DNA from: Streptomyces coacervatus
GTDB lineage: Bacteria; Actinomycetota; Actinomycetes; Streptomycetales; Streptomycetaceae
Direction of reading: 5' to 3'
Length of the DNA: 64,000 nt
Assembly: GCF_029223485.1 (NCBI RefSeq)
Contig: NZ_JARHTP010000002.1
Span: 496,001-560,000 of the forward strand
Shown here: positions 1 to 8,269 of the stretch, piece after piece
Position numbering within the stretch: position 1 is the first letter of the stretch
Layout: the number at the start of each line of letters is the position of its first letter
Notes under the pieces: model-generated
What the model saw: only the letters and a program-made list of their open reading frames with translations
What the model was told of the DNA's origin: nothing
Databases searched by the model: none
Translations under genes and position numbers: made by a program

Positions 1-382
1 TCAGGTCGGTCTCGCGGATGCGGACCTCGACGCCCGGGTGCCGCCGACGGTACGCGGCAGCCAGCCGCGCGGCACCCCGGTCATTGCCGTCGCCCAGGAT
101 GCCGACGGTCAGGCTGGCGGCACCGGCCGCCACAGCCACGCGCACGCGTACCCGCTCGGCCTGGTCGAGCAGGGTGCGCGCCTCATCGAGGAGTGCCGCC
201 CCGGCCGGGGTGAGCGTGACGCCTGCGGCGGAGCGGTACAGCAGGGCGGCTCCGACGTCGGTCTCCAGCTGCTTCACGGCCCGGCTCAGCGGTGGCTGGC
301 TCATGTGCAGCCGGGCGGCGGCGCGGCCGAAGTGGAGTTCCTCGGCGACGGCCACGAAATAGCGCAGCGTGCGTAGCTCCAT
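1..382 (-). CDS. LysR-family transcriptional regulator, N-terminal part (cut by window edge)
   Basis: The 127 visible residues begin with the typical LysR winged helix-turn-helix: a start reading MELRTLRYFVAVAEELHFG, then the recognition-helix region SQPPLSRAVKQLE and LLYRSAAGVTLTPAG at about residues 47-61. A dimerisation helix follows, and the start of the effector-binding domain (LTVGILGDG) is at about residues 91-99. The gene reads leftward, so most of the effector domain lies outside the window. It is divergent from a metallo-beta-lactamase-fold gene, with an ATACC-N5-GGTAT box in the 82-nt gap. It therefore probably controls itself and that neighbour. The ligand cannot be inferred. Confidence 0.93.
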   Translation of the reverse strand, partial: MELRTLRYFVAVAEELHFGRAAARLHMSQPPLSRAVKQLETDVGAALLYRSAAGVTLTPAGAALLDEARTLLDQAERVRVRVAVAAGAASLTVGILGDGNDRGAARLAAAYRRRHPGVEVRIRETDL

Positions 383-393
383 GACCGGCGACA

Positions 394-408
394 ATACCCG
401 TACGGTAT
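394..408. promoter_or_regulatory. LysR-type operator box (T-N11-A)
   Basis: ATACC-CGTAC-GGTAT is a perfect 5-bp inverted repeat around a 5-nt spacer, and it fits the LysR consensus T-N11-A exactly (T395, A407). It lies 12 nt upstream of the LysR gene start and 57 nt upstream of the divergent enzyme gene, where an autoregulating LysR protein would bind. The match is visible in the sequence; the binding is inferred. Confidence 0.6.
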
Positions 409-464
409 CGGGCCCACCTGGTCGGTCTTGGACGGCCGGGGTCCGGGGGCAGTGGAATCGGAAC

Positions 465-1364
465 ATGACGGACGAACAGCTTCCCGACCCCGCAGTGCAG
501 GTTGCCCATGCCCAGGAGATCGCGCCGGACCTGCTGGTGATCCCGAACCACCGGGTCCAACTGGTGCCCAATATCGGCATCATCGCCGGTACGCAGGCCG
601 TACTCGTCGTCGAGACAGGCATCGGCACCGCCAACGCCGAGCAGGTCCTCGCCTTCGCCTCCGAGGTGGCGAAGGGCCGCCGGCTGTACCTGACCACGAC
701 CCACTTCCACCCCGAGCACGCCTTCGGTGCGCACGTCTTCGCCGACCGGGCCACGTACCTGGCCAACCGTGCACAGGCGGACGACCTGAAGACGAAGGGG
801 CCCGGCTACCTGGAGATGTTCCGCAGCTTCGGCGGGCCGATCGCCCGCCGTCTCGAAGGCGTCCCGGTGCCGGCCCCCGACGTGGTCTACGACGACGGCA
901 GCGGGTACGACCTCGACCTCGGCGGCCGGACCGTACGGCTGCGGCCCACCGGCCGGGGGCACACGAAGGGCGACCAGGTGGTCGAAGTGCCGGACGCGGG
1001 CGTCCTGTTCACCGGTGACCTGGCCGAGACGGGGCAGTTCGCCATCTTCCCGTGGTTCCCGCCGTACGACACGGATGTCTCCGGTGTGCGCTGGCTGACG
1101 GTGATGGACCGGCTGGCCGCCGGCGCACCCCGGGTGGTGGTGCCGGGTCACGGCGACCTCGGCGGGCCTCAGGTGCTCGCCGACGTCCGTGACTATCTGC
1201 GCGAACTGCGCGACGAGACCTGGGTCAGGCGTGATTCCGCGATGAGCGAGGACGAGATCGTCGCCGAGGTCCGGGCGTTGCTGATCGAGCGGCATCCCGA
1301 GTGGGTCGGCCAGGAGTGGATCGAGCGGGGCGTCGGGTGCCTGTGCGCCGAACACGCCGTATGA
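465..1364 (+). CDS. Metallo-beta-lactamase-fold hydrolase
   Basis: A 299-residue protein of the MBL superfamily. The zinc motif is HFHPEH (in TTTHFHPEHAFGAHVF), with Glu where Asp is usual. It is followed by GRGHTKGD (third-His loop), VLFTGDLAE (bridging Asp strand) and VVVPGHGDLGG (last metal-ligand His). No signal peptide is apparent, so it is probably cytoplasmic. The start at 465 (MTDEQLPD) is preferred because residues upstream in this frame are low-complexity and not family-like. The substrate is unknown; relatives include lactonases, thioesterases and glyoxalase II. Divergence from a LysR regulator suggests induction by a small molecule that it degrades. Confidence 0.85.
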   Translation: MTDEQLPDPAVQVAHAQEIAPDLLVIPNHRVQLVPNIGIIAGTQAVLVVETGIGTANAEQVLAFASEVAKGRRLYLTTTHFHPEHAFGAHVFADRATYLANRAQADDLKTKGPGYLEMFRSFGGPIARRLEGVPVPAPDVVYDDGSGYDLDLGGRTVRLRPTGRGHTKGDQVVEVPDAGVLFTGDLAETGQFAIFPWFPPYDTDVSGVRWLTVMDRLAAGAPRVVVPGHGDLGGPQVLADVRDYLRELRDETWVRRDSAMSEDEIVAEVRALLIERHPEWVGQEWIERGVGCLCAEHAV

Positions 1365-1401
1365 CTCCCGATTGACTGGTCGGCTCCCGTATGGCTCGTC
1401 C

Positions 1402-2010
1402 TCAGGCCGCTCCTCGGCCGGTACGGGTGCCGAGGACCGAAGCGGTGAAGTGCGCCAGCTGGTCCCGCAGTTCCTCGCGGGGCGCGCCCTTCTCGCCGGC
1501 CAGGTATGCGACGAGGTCGGCGCGGGTGGCGGCGAGCAGTGCATGGGCGGTGAAGTCGATGAAGTCGGTGCCCGCCAGTCCGGGGATCTGGCCCAGCAGG
1601 TCCCGGAGCAGGGTGTGCCAGCGCTCGTAGTGTTCGGTGCGGTAGGGGCTGTCCGCGCCGGTCTGCTCCAGGGCCAGTGCGAGGTGGCGGTTGTCGAGCT
1701 TGAAGCAGAGGACGGCGTCGAGCAGGGCCGGCACGCGCACCAGCGGCGGGGTGGCGGGCCCCAGGGGCGGCGGGCCCTCTTCGACCGCGTTCCTGATCGG
1801 TTCGAGCCGTGCCTCGTACAGCGCGCGGATCAGCCCGGTGCGATCACCGAAGGCGCGGAAGAGGGTGGCCTTGCCGACGCCTGCCGCAGCCGCGATGTCG
1901 GCCATGGTGACGCTCTCGGGACTCTGGCCCTGAGCGAACAGCGCGTCGGCGGCCGCGAAGACGGCCGCCCGGTTACGAGTTGCGTCCTTGCGCGGTCTGC
2001 GCTCGGTCAC
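1402..2010 (-). CDS. TetR-family transcriptional repressor
   Basis: A 202-residue TetR regulator. The N-terminal HTH reads NRAAVFAAADALFAQ...VTMADIAAAAGVGKATLFRAFGDR, and an all-helical ligand domain follows. The GTG start at 2010 is chosen because AGGAGAGG lies 5-12 nt upstream; an in-frame ATG farther upstream (2052) would read through the operator. It is divergent from the SnoaL/NmrA pair, and two similar palindromes lie between them, so it most likely represses both its own gene and that pair. It ends 37 nt from the stop of the convergent MBL-fold gene. The effector is unknown. Confidence 0.92.
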   Translation of the reverse strand: MTERRPRKDATRNRAAVFAAADALFAQGQSPESVTMADIAAAAGVGKATLFRAFGDRTGLIRALYEARLEPIRNAVEEGPPPLGPATPPLVRVPALLDAVLCFKLDNRHLALALEQTGADSPYRTEHYERWHTLLRDLLGQIPGLAGTDFIDFTAHALLAATRADLVAYLAGEKGAPREELRDQLAHFTASVLGTRTGRGAA

Positions 2011-2032
2011 GTGATTCCTCTCCTTGCAAAGC

Positions 2033-2077
2033 GGACCGGCGGTCCATATCATCCAACGAAACGGACCCAGGGTCCGT
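2033..2077. promoter_or_regulatory. Two tandem TetR operators in divergent promoter
   Basis: The second site, 2061-2077, is a perfect 17-bp palindrome: ACGGACCC-A-GGGTCCGT. The first, 2033-2045, is GGACCG-G-CGGTCC. Each is followed by nTATC and their starts are about 30 bp (three helical turns) apart. They lie between the TetR start (2010) and the SnoaL-like gene start (2100), as expected for cooperative binding of two repressor dimers. Binding is inferred from symmetry and position. Confidence 0.7.
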
Positions 2078-2099
2078 ATCGTACGGGACGGAGGACCTC

Positions 2100-2552
2100 A
2101 TGCCCATGCCCACGCCCACCTCACCGAGCAACCCGAGGGAGCCGGAGGAGCTCTACCGCCACAGCCTGCGCCTGCTCCTCGACAAGGACATTCCCGCCTG
2201 GGTCGGCCTGTGGGCCGAGGACGGTGTCATGGAGTTCCCCTTCGCGCCCCCGGGTTGGCCCGAGCGGCTGGAGGGCCGGGAGGCCGTCGCCGCCTATATG
2301 CGCGACTATCCCGACCACATCGACCTGCACGACTTCCCCGACCTGCGGATCCACCGGACCGCCGCCCCTGAGACCATCGTTGTCGAGATGCGCGGCGTGG
2401 GCCGACTGGTCAAGACGGGGGCCGCCTTTGACATGACCTACATCGCCGTCGTGAACGTCGAGGAGGGGCGCTTCACCTCCTACCGGGACTACTGGAACCC
2501 GCTCGCCGTCCAAGCGCCGGGCCTGGACTTCGCGGGGAGCGATGCCCGATGA
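2100..2552 (+). CDS. SnoaL-like (NTF2-fold) protein
   Basis: A 150-residue protein of the NTF2/SnoaL cone-barrel fold. It has an N-terminal helix (LYRHSLRLLLDKDIPAWVGLW), the WAEDGVMEFPFAPP strand, the GREAVAAYM helix and the C-terminal YIAVVNVEEGRFTSYRDYWNP sheet typical of the superfamily. The ATG at 2100 is preceded by GGAGG. The fold serves isomerases, cyclases, hydrolases and non-enzymatic proteins, so the reaction cannot be stated. The stop overlaps the start of the following NmrA-like gene (ATGA), so the two are translationally coupled and probably act in one small-molecule pathway under the divergent TetR repressor. Confidence 0.85.
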   Translation: MPMPTPTSPSNPREPEELYRHSLRLLLDKDIPAWVGLWAEDGVMEFPFAPPGWPERLEGREAVAAYMRDYPDHIDLHDFPDLRIHRTAAPETIVVEMRGVGRLVKTGAAFDMTYIAVVNVEEGRFTSYRDYWNPLAVQAPGLDFAGSDAR

Positions 2553-3415
2553 CCGTCACCGGCACCACCTTGGTCATCGGGGCCACCGGCACCACCGGCA
2601 GCCGCACCGCCGCCGGGCTGATCGCCGCCGGTCACCACGTCAGGGCCGCGAGCCGAAGTGCCACCCGGCTCCCGGGCACTCAGCCGGTCCGGTTCGACTG
2701 GTACGACCCCGCCACCTTCGGCGATGCCCTCGCCGGAGCCGAACGCGTCTACCTCGTCCCACCGGTCGGCGATCCGGACCCGGCCGCGGTCATGCTGCCG
2801 TTCCTGCGCCTGGCCCGCACCGCGGGCATACACCGCGCCGTACTCCTCAGTTCCTCGGCCGTCCCCGAAGGGGGCCCGGCGGTGGGAGAGATCCATCGGG
2901 CCCTGCCCGGCCTGTTCGGCGAGTGGGCGGTACTGCGGCCCTCCTGGTTCATGCAGAACTTCACCGGCACGCACGCACACGCCCGCAGCATCCGTGAAGA
3001 CGGCGCCATACTGACCGCGGCCGGGACCGGGCGGGTCGGATTCGTCGACGCCGACGACATCGCCGCTGTTGCAGTACGGGCCCTGACCGCCGACCGCGCG
3101 CCCGACACCGACCTGGTCCTCACCGGCCCGGAGGCACTCAGCCACGACGACATCGCCGCAATCGTCACGGAGGTCACCGGCCGCCCCGTGGTCCACCGCA
3201 GCCTGACGTATGCACAGCTGCGTGACCGCCTGGCCGCGATCGTTCCGCCGGAGTTCGCCGCCATGCTGGCCGACATGGACCGCGCCATCGCCGAGGGGGC
3301 CGAGGACCGGACCACCGACACCGTCCAGCGCCTCACCGGCCGCCGGCCCCACAGCTTCCGGACCGTGGCCGAACGGGAGCTTCGGGCGGTGCGGGACACC
3401 AGCGCCATCCGGTAG
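2549..3415 (+). CDS. NmrA-like NAD(P)-binding protein (atypical SDR)
   Basis: A 288-residue Rossmann-fold protein. The N-terminal glycine motif is VIGATGTTGSR (GxxGxxG, about residues 9-19), followed by HHVRAASRS, typical of the NmrA / NAD(P)H-binding atypical short-chain dehydrogenases. Later family signatures are RPSWFMQNF and GRVGFVDADDIAAVAV. The catalytic YxxxK of classical SDRs is not evident in the usual place, so it may be a sensor or a non-classical reductase. It overlaps the SnoaL-like gene by 4 nt and should be controlled with it by the divergent TetR repressor. Confidence 0.9.
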   Translation: MTVTGTTLVIGATGTTGSRTAAGLIAAGHHVRAASRSATRLPGTQPVRFDWYDPATFGDALAGAERVYLVPPVGDPDPAAVMLPFLRLARTAGIHRAVLLSSSAVPEGGPAVGEIHRALPGLFGEWAVLRPSWFMQNFTGTHAHARSIREDGAILTAAGTGRVGFVDADDIAAVAVRALTADRAPDTDLVLTGPEALSHDDIAAIVTEVTGRPVVHRSLTYAQLRDRLAAIVPPEFAAMLADMDRAIAEGAEDRTTDTVQRLTGRRPHSFRTVAERELRAVRDTSAIR

Positions 3416-3425
3416 GTGCCCCACG

Positions 3426-3468
3426 CCCGGCCACCCCCACTCTGCACGGTGTCGCCACCTTGGCCGGG
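3426..3468. terminator. Hairpin between convergent genes
   Basis: CCCGGCCA (3426-3433) and TGGCCGGG (3461-3468) form a perfect 8-bp stem around a 27-nt loop. It lies exactly in the 56-nt gap between the convergent NmrA-like and APH-like genes. There is no U-tract, which is common for actinobacterial terminators. Confidence 0.5.
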
Positions 3469-3471
3469 ACG

Positions 3472-4371
3472 TCAGCTCACGCGTTGTTCGGCCAGGTCCA
3501 GCCAGTGCTCCACGTCGAGCGGGGTGAAGTGCCTGATGGCCCAGTCGACCATGCGAAGGCTCATGTGAGCCCAGGTGGGGCGCAGGATGTCCGCGGGCAG
3601 CGAATCGAGGACGGCGTCCAGACGCTCTGTCACCCCTCGGTCGATTTCCTGCCCGTGGATGCCGAAGCGCAGGGTGACCAGATCGAATCGACGGTCCCCA
3701 CGGGCGGCTCCGTCCCAGTCCACGACTCCGGTGATCGCCCCGCCGCTCGCCAGCAAGTTGCCCGGATGGAAGTCCATGTGCACCGCGTCCGCCCCGGACA
3801 GCCGAGGCCGGCTGTCGGCGCCGACGGCGGCGATCCAACGTTCCAGCGCCGCACTGCGGCGGTTGTGCTGACGCAGTGGCCCGTGCAGGCAGTAGCCGGG
3901 GCCGTCGTCGCGCAAGTGCAGGTCCACTGCGGGGATGTCAGGGCGGTCGGAAAGCTGGTCGGCCTGCAACTGGTTGAGTTGCAGCACCTGGTCCAGGACG
4001 CGGTGGTCGAGCCGGTCGGGCTTCCTGCCCGGCAGAAGTTCCTGCACCATGACCACCGCGTGGCCGACCTGGGCAATCAGCTCGGTGGCCGGAGCCGGAT
4101 AGCCGGCCAGCCGCAGCGCCTCGGTCACAGCGAGTGGTCCCGCCTCCATCTCGTCGGCCCGGCTATGAGGCCGCCACTTCAGAACGGACCGGTGACCGTC
4201 CGTCCAGCGCACATAGGCAGCACCGACCTGCCCGCCCGGGCAGGCGCCTTCGAGACTCAAGCGGACACCGGCCTGCTCGTGAAGGGCGTCCACCATCCGT
4301 GCGGCATCGAGCCGTTCGGCACGCGCCCACTCTTGCGGAGAAGAACTCACCGGGTCGATTGTCCCTGTCAT
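3472..4371 (-). CDS. APH-fold phosphotransferase (aminoglycoside phosphotransferase family)
   Basis: A 299-residue protein kinase-like phosphotransferase. Visible motifs are the catalytic loop HMDFHPGNLL (about residue 200, Asp base and Asn metal ligand) and the metal-binding VVDWDGAARG that replaces DFG. A nucleotide-lobe lysine is in SVLKWRPH. The family phosphorylates small molecules such as aminoglycosides, choline or homoserine, and sequence alone does not identify the substrate. It begins 27 nt after the stop of the caspase-WD40 gene on the same strand, so it is probably the last gene of that operon. A role in that system, instead of drug resistance, is a context-based inference. Confidence 0.85.
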   Translation of the reverse strand: MTGTIDPVSSSPQEWARAERLDAARMVDALHEQAGVRLSLEGACPGGQVGAAYVRWTDGHRSVLKWRPHSRADEMEAGPLAVTEALRLAGYPAPATELIAQVGHAVVMVQELLPGRKPDRLDHRVLDQVLQLNQLQADQLSDRPDIPAVDLHLRDDGPGYCLHGPLRQHNRRSAALERWIAAVGADSRPRLSGADAVHMDFHPGNLLASGGAITGVVDWDGAARGDRRFDLVTLRFGIHGQEIDRGVTERLDAVLDSLPADILRPTWAHMSLRMVDWAIRHFTPLDVEHWLDLAEQRVS

Positions 4372-4398
4372 CGTGTGTGTGGCGTGCTCGGAATGGGA

Positions 4399-6720
4399 TC
4401 ACAAGCAATTGGCGACGTCCCAGAGCCGCACCGTCCTGTCCTTGCTCGCACCGGCGAAGATCTTGCCGTCGGGGCTGAACGCCGGGTGGTCGGGGCTGAG
4501 CGCCGGGCCGCTGTCGATGGAGCTGACGCCGGTGATGGTGGTGACCGGCTTGCGGGTTGCCACATCCCACAGCCGCACCTTCTCGTCCTTGCCTACGATG
4601 GCGAGGGCGTTCCCGCTGGGGCTGAACCCCACTGGTGTTCCACCGGGGTTGACGATGGCGATGCTCTTGCCGGTGTTGACGTCCCAGAGCCGTACCGCCG
4701 AGTCCTTGCTCGTACCGACAAAGGTCTTGCCGTCGAGGCTGAACCACCCATAGGGGGTGTCGGCGAAGGTGCTGATGGCCTTGCCGGTGCTCACGTTCCA
4801 CAGCCGCACGGGGTTGGCGCCGTCCTCCACCGCAATGGTCTTGCCGTCAGGGCTGAACATGCCGCCGTAGGCATTGGTGATGGTGGCGGTTGTCTCGCGG
4901 GTGCGCACGTTCCACAGCCGCACCGTCTTGTCCTTGCTGCCGGTGGCGAGGGTTTCCCCGTCGCGGCTGAACGCCATGTACGCAATTCCGTTGGTGTGGC
5001 CGGGGAGGGTCGCGGTCCTCTTGCCGGATTCGACGTCCCACAGCCGCACCGGGTTGTCGAACTTCTCGTCAGGATGGTGGGCGCTGGCGGTGGCGACGGT
5101 TTTCCCGTCGGGGCTGACGGCCACACTGACGACCCCCTTCTGGCCGGTGTGGATGGCGGTCGTCCTGCCGGTGGATACGTTGCGCAGCTGAACTGTGACC
5201 GGATCCGTCCGGTCGGGGTCGATCTGGTCCTGGGTGACGAGGAAGCGCCCGTCGGGGCTGAACACCTCACCGTTGTTCGGGAGAGTTTGCCGCCGGATGG
5301 TGGCGGTGGTCTTGTGGGTGCGCAGGTCCCACAGCCGTACGGAGTCGACGTCTGTGGCCTCCGTGAACGTGGCGATGGTCTTCTTGTCCGGGCTGAACAC
5401 CAGCCATTGTCCGGCGCCGCGGAGGACGTCGGGGGGCGGGAGGGTGCTGGGGCAGTGGCGTTCGTTCCCCGTCTCCCTGGAGGTGAGGAGGGCCCCGCCG
5501 ACGGCCGCCGCCACTGCGAGGGCGGTGACCCCGGCGGTGAGCACCTTGGCCCGGCGGGTGCGGGGGAGCAGGCGAGATCTTCTGCGGGCGGCGCCGGGGG
5601 CAGGGGCGTCGGGATGAGGGCCGGGCGGTGGCTCGGCAGCCTGCTCGGGCATCGGGGACGTTCGATCGCTCGATGGCACGGGAGGAGGCTCGGGAGGGAA
5701 TACCGCAGGGGACTGGGCCGGGGCCTCTGGTGCTGATGGTGCGGGCAGTGGCTCCGGCGGTGGTTCGGAGGCCTGCGGAGAAATGGACCGCAGGCGCGCT
5801 GCAGCAGCGGTGGACACGAGTTTGCTGTCGTCGTTGGCGAGCCGGCGGATCTCCTCGAGGGCGCAGCCGCGTACGACGTCGTTGCCGATGCGGTGGAGGT
5901 GGGCGAGTCCGTCGAGGGCGGCGAGCCGGTCGGCGGCGATGGGGCTGCCGATGGAGTTGCGCAGGTGGGCGGGAAGGGTCCAGTTGACGTTGCGGGCGAT
6001 GACGATGCGGCCCTCGACGCTGTCGAGCTTCTTCGGCCGCTGCTGCGGCATTTCGTCGACGACGCGGTCGTGGGCGTAGCCGTACAGCTCGTCGAGGGTG
6101 ATGTCGCCGTCGCCGTCGAGATCGGCGCTGCCGTCGCGAAGGCCGGCCACGAGGTGGCGGGTGAACACGGACTGCGATGCCTGACCGTGCGCCTGGTCGC
6201 CCTCGAACGAGTACTGGGTCGCGTCCGACGCGGTCAGCACGGTCCGGCCCCGGCCCTGGAAACGCTCCAGTGCATGGACCGCCGGGTCGCCCTTGGAGAT
6301 CCGGCCGGCCGGGAAGGCCCCGCTGTAGCAGCAGTCGAGGATGAGTACCTTCTGCCGAGATACGCAGCCCTCCATGGCCTGGTCGATGTGCTCGGCGGAC
6401 AGCGCGGTGAACAGGAGGCTGTCGCGGCGGGTGTTGGTCATCGCCAGATACAGGCGCCCGCCGTCGTCCTTGAGGCCGTGGCCCGTGAAGTACAGCAGGG
6501 TGAGATCGCCACGGCGCCGGTCGCGGTAGAAGTCGCCGATGGCTTCGCCGACGAGATGGTGCGGCTGGTTGATCAGGGCGGTGACCTCGAACCCTGCGAT
6601 GTCCGGGTCCCGCAGCACTGTGGCGAACGCCTCCGCGTCGTGCGCCGGAGCCGTCAACTGCCGCAGTCCGTTGTCCTGGTAGTCGTACGTGGCGATCAGC
6701 AGCGCCAGCCGGCGTCCCAT
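4399..6720 (-). CDS. Caspase-like protease with EF-hand loop, membrane segment and WD40 propeller
   Basis: A 773-residue multidomain protein. Residues 1-240 form a caspase/metacaspase p20-like domain with the catalytic dyad in YFTGHG (His81) and DCCYSG (Cys131). A canonical EF-hand loop with ligands D200, D202, D204, D206 and E211 (DLDGDGDITLDE) follows the catalytic Cys region, suggesting Ca2+ dependence. A Pro-rich linker (about 320-375) and an Arg-rich stretch precede one transmembrane helix (about residues 385-407). The C-terminal part has about eight WD40 blades ending RLWDV/RLWNV. The likely layout is a cytoplasmic protease with the propeller on the other side of the membrane. It starts 2 nt after the EACC1 stop, so the two are coupled; such pairs are known from predicted conflict or programmed-death systems of multicellular bacteria. 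Confidence 0.93.
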   Translation of the reverse strand: MGRRLALLIATYDYQDNGLRQLTAPAHDAEAFATVLRDPDIAGFEVTALINQPHHLVGEAIGDFYRDRRRGDLTLLYFTGHGLKDDGGRLYLAMTNTRRDSLLFTALSAEHIDQAMEGCVSRQKVLILDCCYSGAFPAGRISKGDPAVHALERFQGRGRTVLTASDATQYSFEGDQAHGQASQSVFTRHLVAGLRDGSADLDGDGDITLDELYGYAHDRVVDEMPQQRPKKLDSVEGRIVIARNVNWTLPAHLRNSIGSPIAADRLAALDGLAHLHRIGNDVVRGCALEEIRRLANDDSKLVSTAAAARLRSISPQASEPPPEPLPAPSAPEAPAQSPAVFPPEPPPVPSSDRTSPMPEQAAEPPPGPHPDAPAPGAARRRSRLLPRTRRAKVLTAGVTALAVAAAVGGALLTSRETGNERHCPSTLPPPDVLRGAGQWLVFSPDKKTIATFTEATDVDSVRLWDLRTHKTTATIRRQTLPNNGEVFSPDGRFLVTQDQIDPDRTDPVTVQLRNVSTGRTTAIHTGQKGVVSVAVSPDGKTVATASAHHPDEKFDNPVRLWDVESGKRTATLPGHTNGIAYMAFSRDGETLATGSKDKTVRLWNVRTRETTATITNAYGGMFSPDGKTIAVEDGANPVRLWNVSTGKAISTFADTPYGWFSLDGKTFVGTSKDSAVRLWDVNTGKSIAIVNPGGTPVGFSPSGNALAIVGKDEKVRLWDVATRKPVTTITGVSSIDSGPALSPDHPAFSPDGKIFAGASKDRTVRLWDVANCL

Positions 6721-6722
6721 CG

Positions 6723-7037
6723 CTAACCGCCGGTGTGCCGACGGACGTACGCCTCGACAAGCGCGGTGAACACGCCACCTGACGCACTCAACGCGACCAC
6801 GATGGCCCCCACGGCCACTGCGTCGGCGCCCTTCGCCCCGTCGGGCGCCGGACCGGCGGCAACCACACGGACCGATTCGATGTCCAACTCGGCGATATCG
6901 GCGCGGAGTTGACGCGCTGTCCGCTCCCCCGCTTCCGCATCCAGCTCGGGATCGGGCGCGACCGCCACCAGCACGTCCACCACACCGTCCGGCCGTCGGC
7001 CCGTACGGCCGACTCTCGCCGCAGCGTCGTTACCCAT
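6723..7037 (-). CDS. Effector-associated constant component (EACC1-like) protein
   Basis: A 104-residue protein. It has an acidic N-terminal alpha/beta part (VDVLVAVAPDPELDAEAGER, RQLRADIAELDIESVRVVAAGPAPDGAKG) and a hydrophobic C-terminal helix (AVAVGAIVVALSASGGVFTALVEAYVRR). This resembles the EACC1 family placed directly upstream of effector genes in actinobacterial conflict systems. The ATG at 7037 is chosen because GGGGGA precedes it; a longer frame upstream is low-complexity. The stop is 2 nt before the caspase-WD40 start, so co-translation is expected. By family knowledge it probably links signal recognition to the caspase effector; the mechanism is not known to me. Confidence 0.8.
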   Translation of the reverse strand: MGNDAAARVGRTGRRPDGVVDVLVAVAPDPELDAEAGERTARQLRADIAELDIESVRVVAAGPAPDGAKGADAVAVGAIVVALSASGGVFTALVEAYVRRHTGG

Positions 7038-7261
7038 AGGTCCCCCGATGGTGAGTCCCCGCGCCCCCTCCCGCACAGTGTGACGCCCTCCGGCCACACA
7101 CCGCAGCCGGTCGTGACTACTTGCCGAGTCCGCTCGCGGCCTGGCGCGAGGGGCGGGGTGGCCGGCCGGAGGCGCCCTGCCCTCGACAGCCTCGGCGCGG
7201 AGCAAGGCGCGGCGACAGCCGTATGGGCGGCTACGTCCCCCGAGCGCGAGATGGCTCGGGC

Positions 7262-7659
7262 TCAGTCGCGCTTCTGCACGAGCTTCACGCGGTGACCCTC
7301 AGGATCGCGCAGCCAGGGCATACCGAAGACGGCCGTCCGGCGAGTCGCTCGGACTCGTCAGTGGCTCGCCTCCTGCGTCGAGCGCCATCCGATGCAGACC
7401 GTCGACGTCGTCGCACCACAACACAACCTCGGTGTTCCCCCCGGGCCTTGTGGCGATGCCGAAGAGTTCGTCGCCCACGCGGGCCGAACTGAACCCGATC
7501 CGCACGCCTTGCACTCTCCACCTCGACCTGGTGCGGCTCGCCGTCGGGAGGGAAGCGGAAACGCTCGGGCATCCCGAGGCGACGGAAGAACGCCGCGCAG
7601 CGTTCCACGCCGTCGCACCACAGATTGACCTGAACGGCCTCGAACTCCCCCATGCTCAC
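7262..7659 (-). pseudogene. Glyoxalase/VOC-family protein broken by two frameshifts
   Basis: The VOC fold is spread over three frames in order. First comes MGEFEAVQVNLWCDGVERC through PHQVEVES (start ATG 7653 or GTG 7659). Then, in another frame from about 7510, VRIGFSSARVGDELFGIA to EPLTSPSDSPDGRL. Finally, in a third frame from about 7330, FGMPWLRDPEGHRVKLVQKRD and a stop at 7262. All three pieces match a single about-130-residue glyoxalase/bleomycin-resistance-like protein. Two independent shifts suggest decay, although base-calling errors in GC-rich DNA could also explain it. It sits in a stretch with other broken genes. Confidence 0.75.
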
Positions 7660-7739
7660 ACGCTACTTGACGGGCCTGGCCGACCCCGGGGTTGGAGACG
7701 CGTTGACCTCAACTGCGCTTGAGGGACGAGTCTGCAGCC

Positions 7740-8219
7740 ATGGACACCGAAGAGATGCAGCGACAGTTGCAGGCCCTGACCGACCGCGCTGAGATCACCG
7801 ATCTGATGGACCGCTATCTGCGTTCCCTGGACGACGGGGTTTTCGACGAGGAATGGGCCCGCACGTTCCACACCGAAGACGTCACCGCGGAGATGCCCAT
7901 CGGCACCGTCCGCGGCCGCGACGCCCTGCTGGCCCGCGTCCGGCAGGGAATGGCACTGTTCGACCGAACCGTGCATCTGGGCACCAACGCCATCATCGAG
8001 ATCGACGGGGCCCGGGCCACTGCCCGTGGCGCCCAGCTGAGCACCCACGTTCTGGCAGACGGCTCGGGAAGCGTCTTCATCTCCGCCGGCCATGCCGACA
8101 CCGAACTGGCCAGGACGGCCGACGGCTGGCGGATCTCCGCCTCGACACTGCGGGTGGTGTGGACCCAGGGACCCCCTCCGCGGCTGACGGACGAGATGGC
8201 CCCGGTTCCGGCGGCCTAG
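7740..8219 (+). CDS. SnoaL-like domain protein (NTF2 superfamily)
   Basis: A 159-residue protein of the SnoaL_4-type NTF2 fold: ITDLMDRYLRSLDDGVFDEEWARTFHTEDVTAEMP, then GRDALLARVRQGM and a central HLGTNAIIEIDGARATARGAQ sheet. Members of this fold include ring hydroxylase small subunits, dehydratases and unknown stand-alone proteins; the substrate is not evident. The ATG at 7740 is used; a TTG 21 nt upstream is possible. No operon partner is clear, because both downstream neighbours are remnants. Confidence 0.8.
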   Translation: MDTEEMQRQLQALTDRAEITDLMDRYLRSLDDGVFDEEWARTFHTEDVTAEMPIGTVRGRDALLARVRQGMALFDRTVHLGTNAIIEIDGARATARGAQLSTHVLADGSGSVFISAGHADTELARTADGWRISASTLRVVWTQGPPPRLTDEMAPVPAA

Positions 8220-8269
8220 GTCGGCGCCGCCCAACTCCGTCACCGCCTTCGAGCCGGTCCCGTCCTCCC

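Noticed and set aside
3460..5736. 758-codon plus-strand frame
   Set aside because: It runs antisense to the APH-like and caspase-WD40 genes. The repeated motifs are mirror images of the WD40 repeats.
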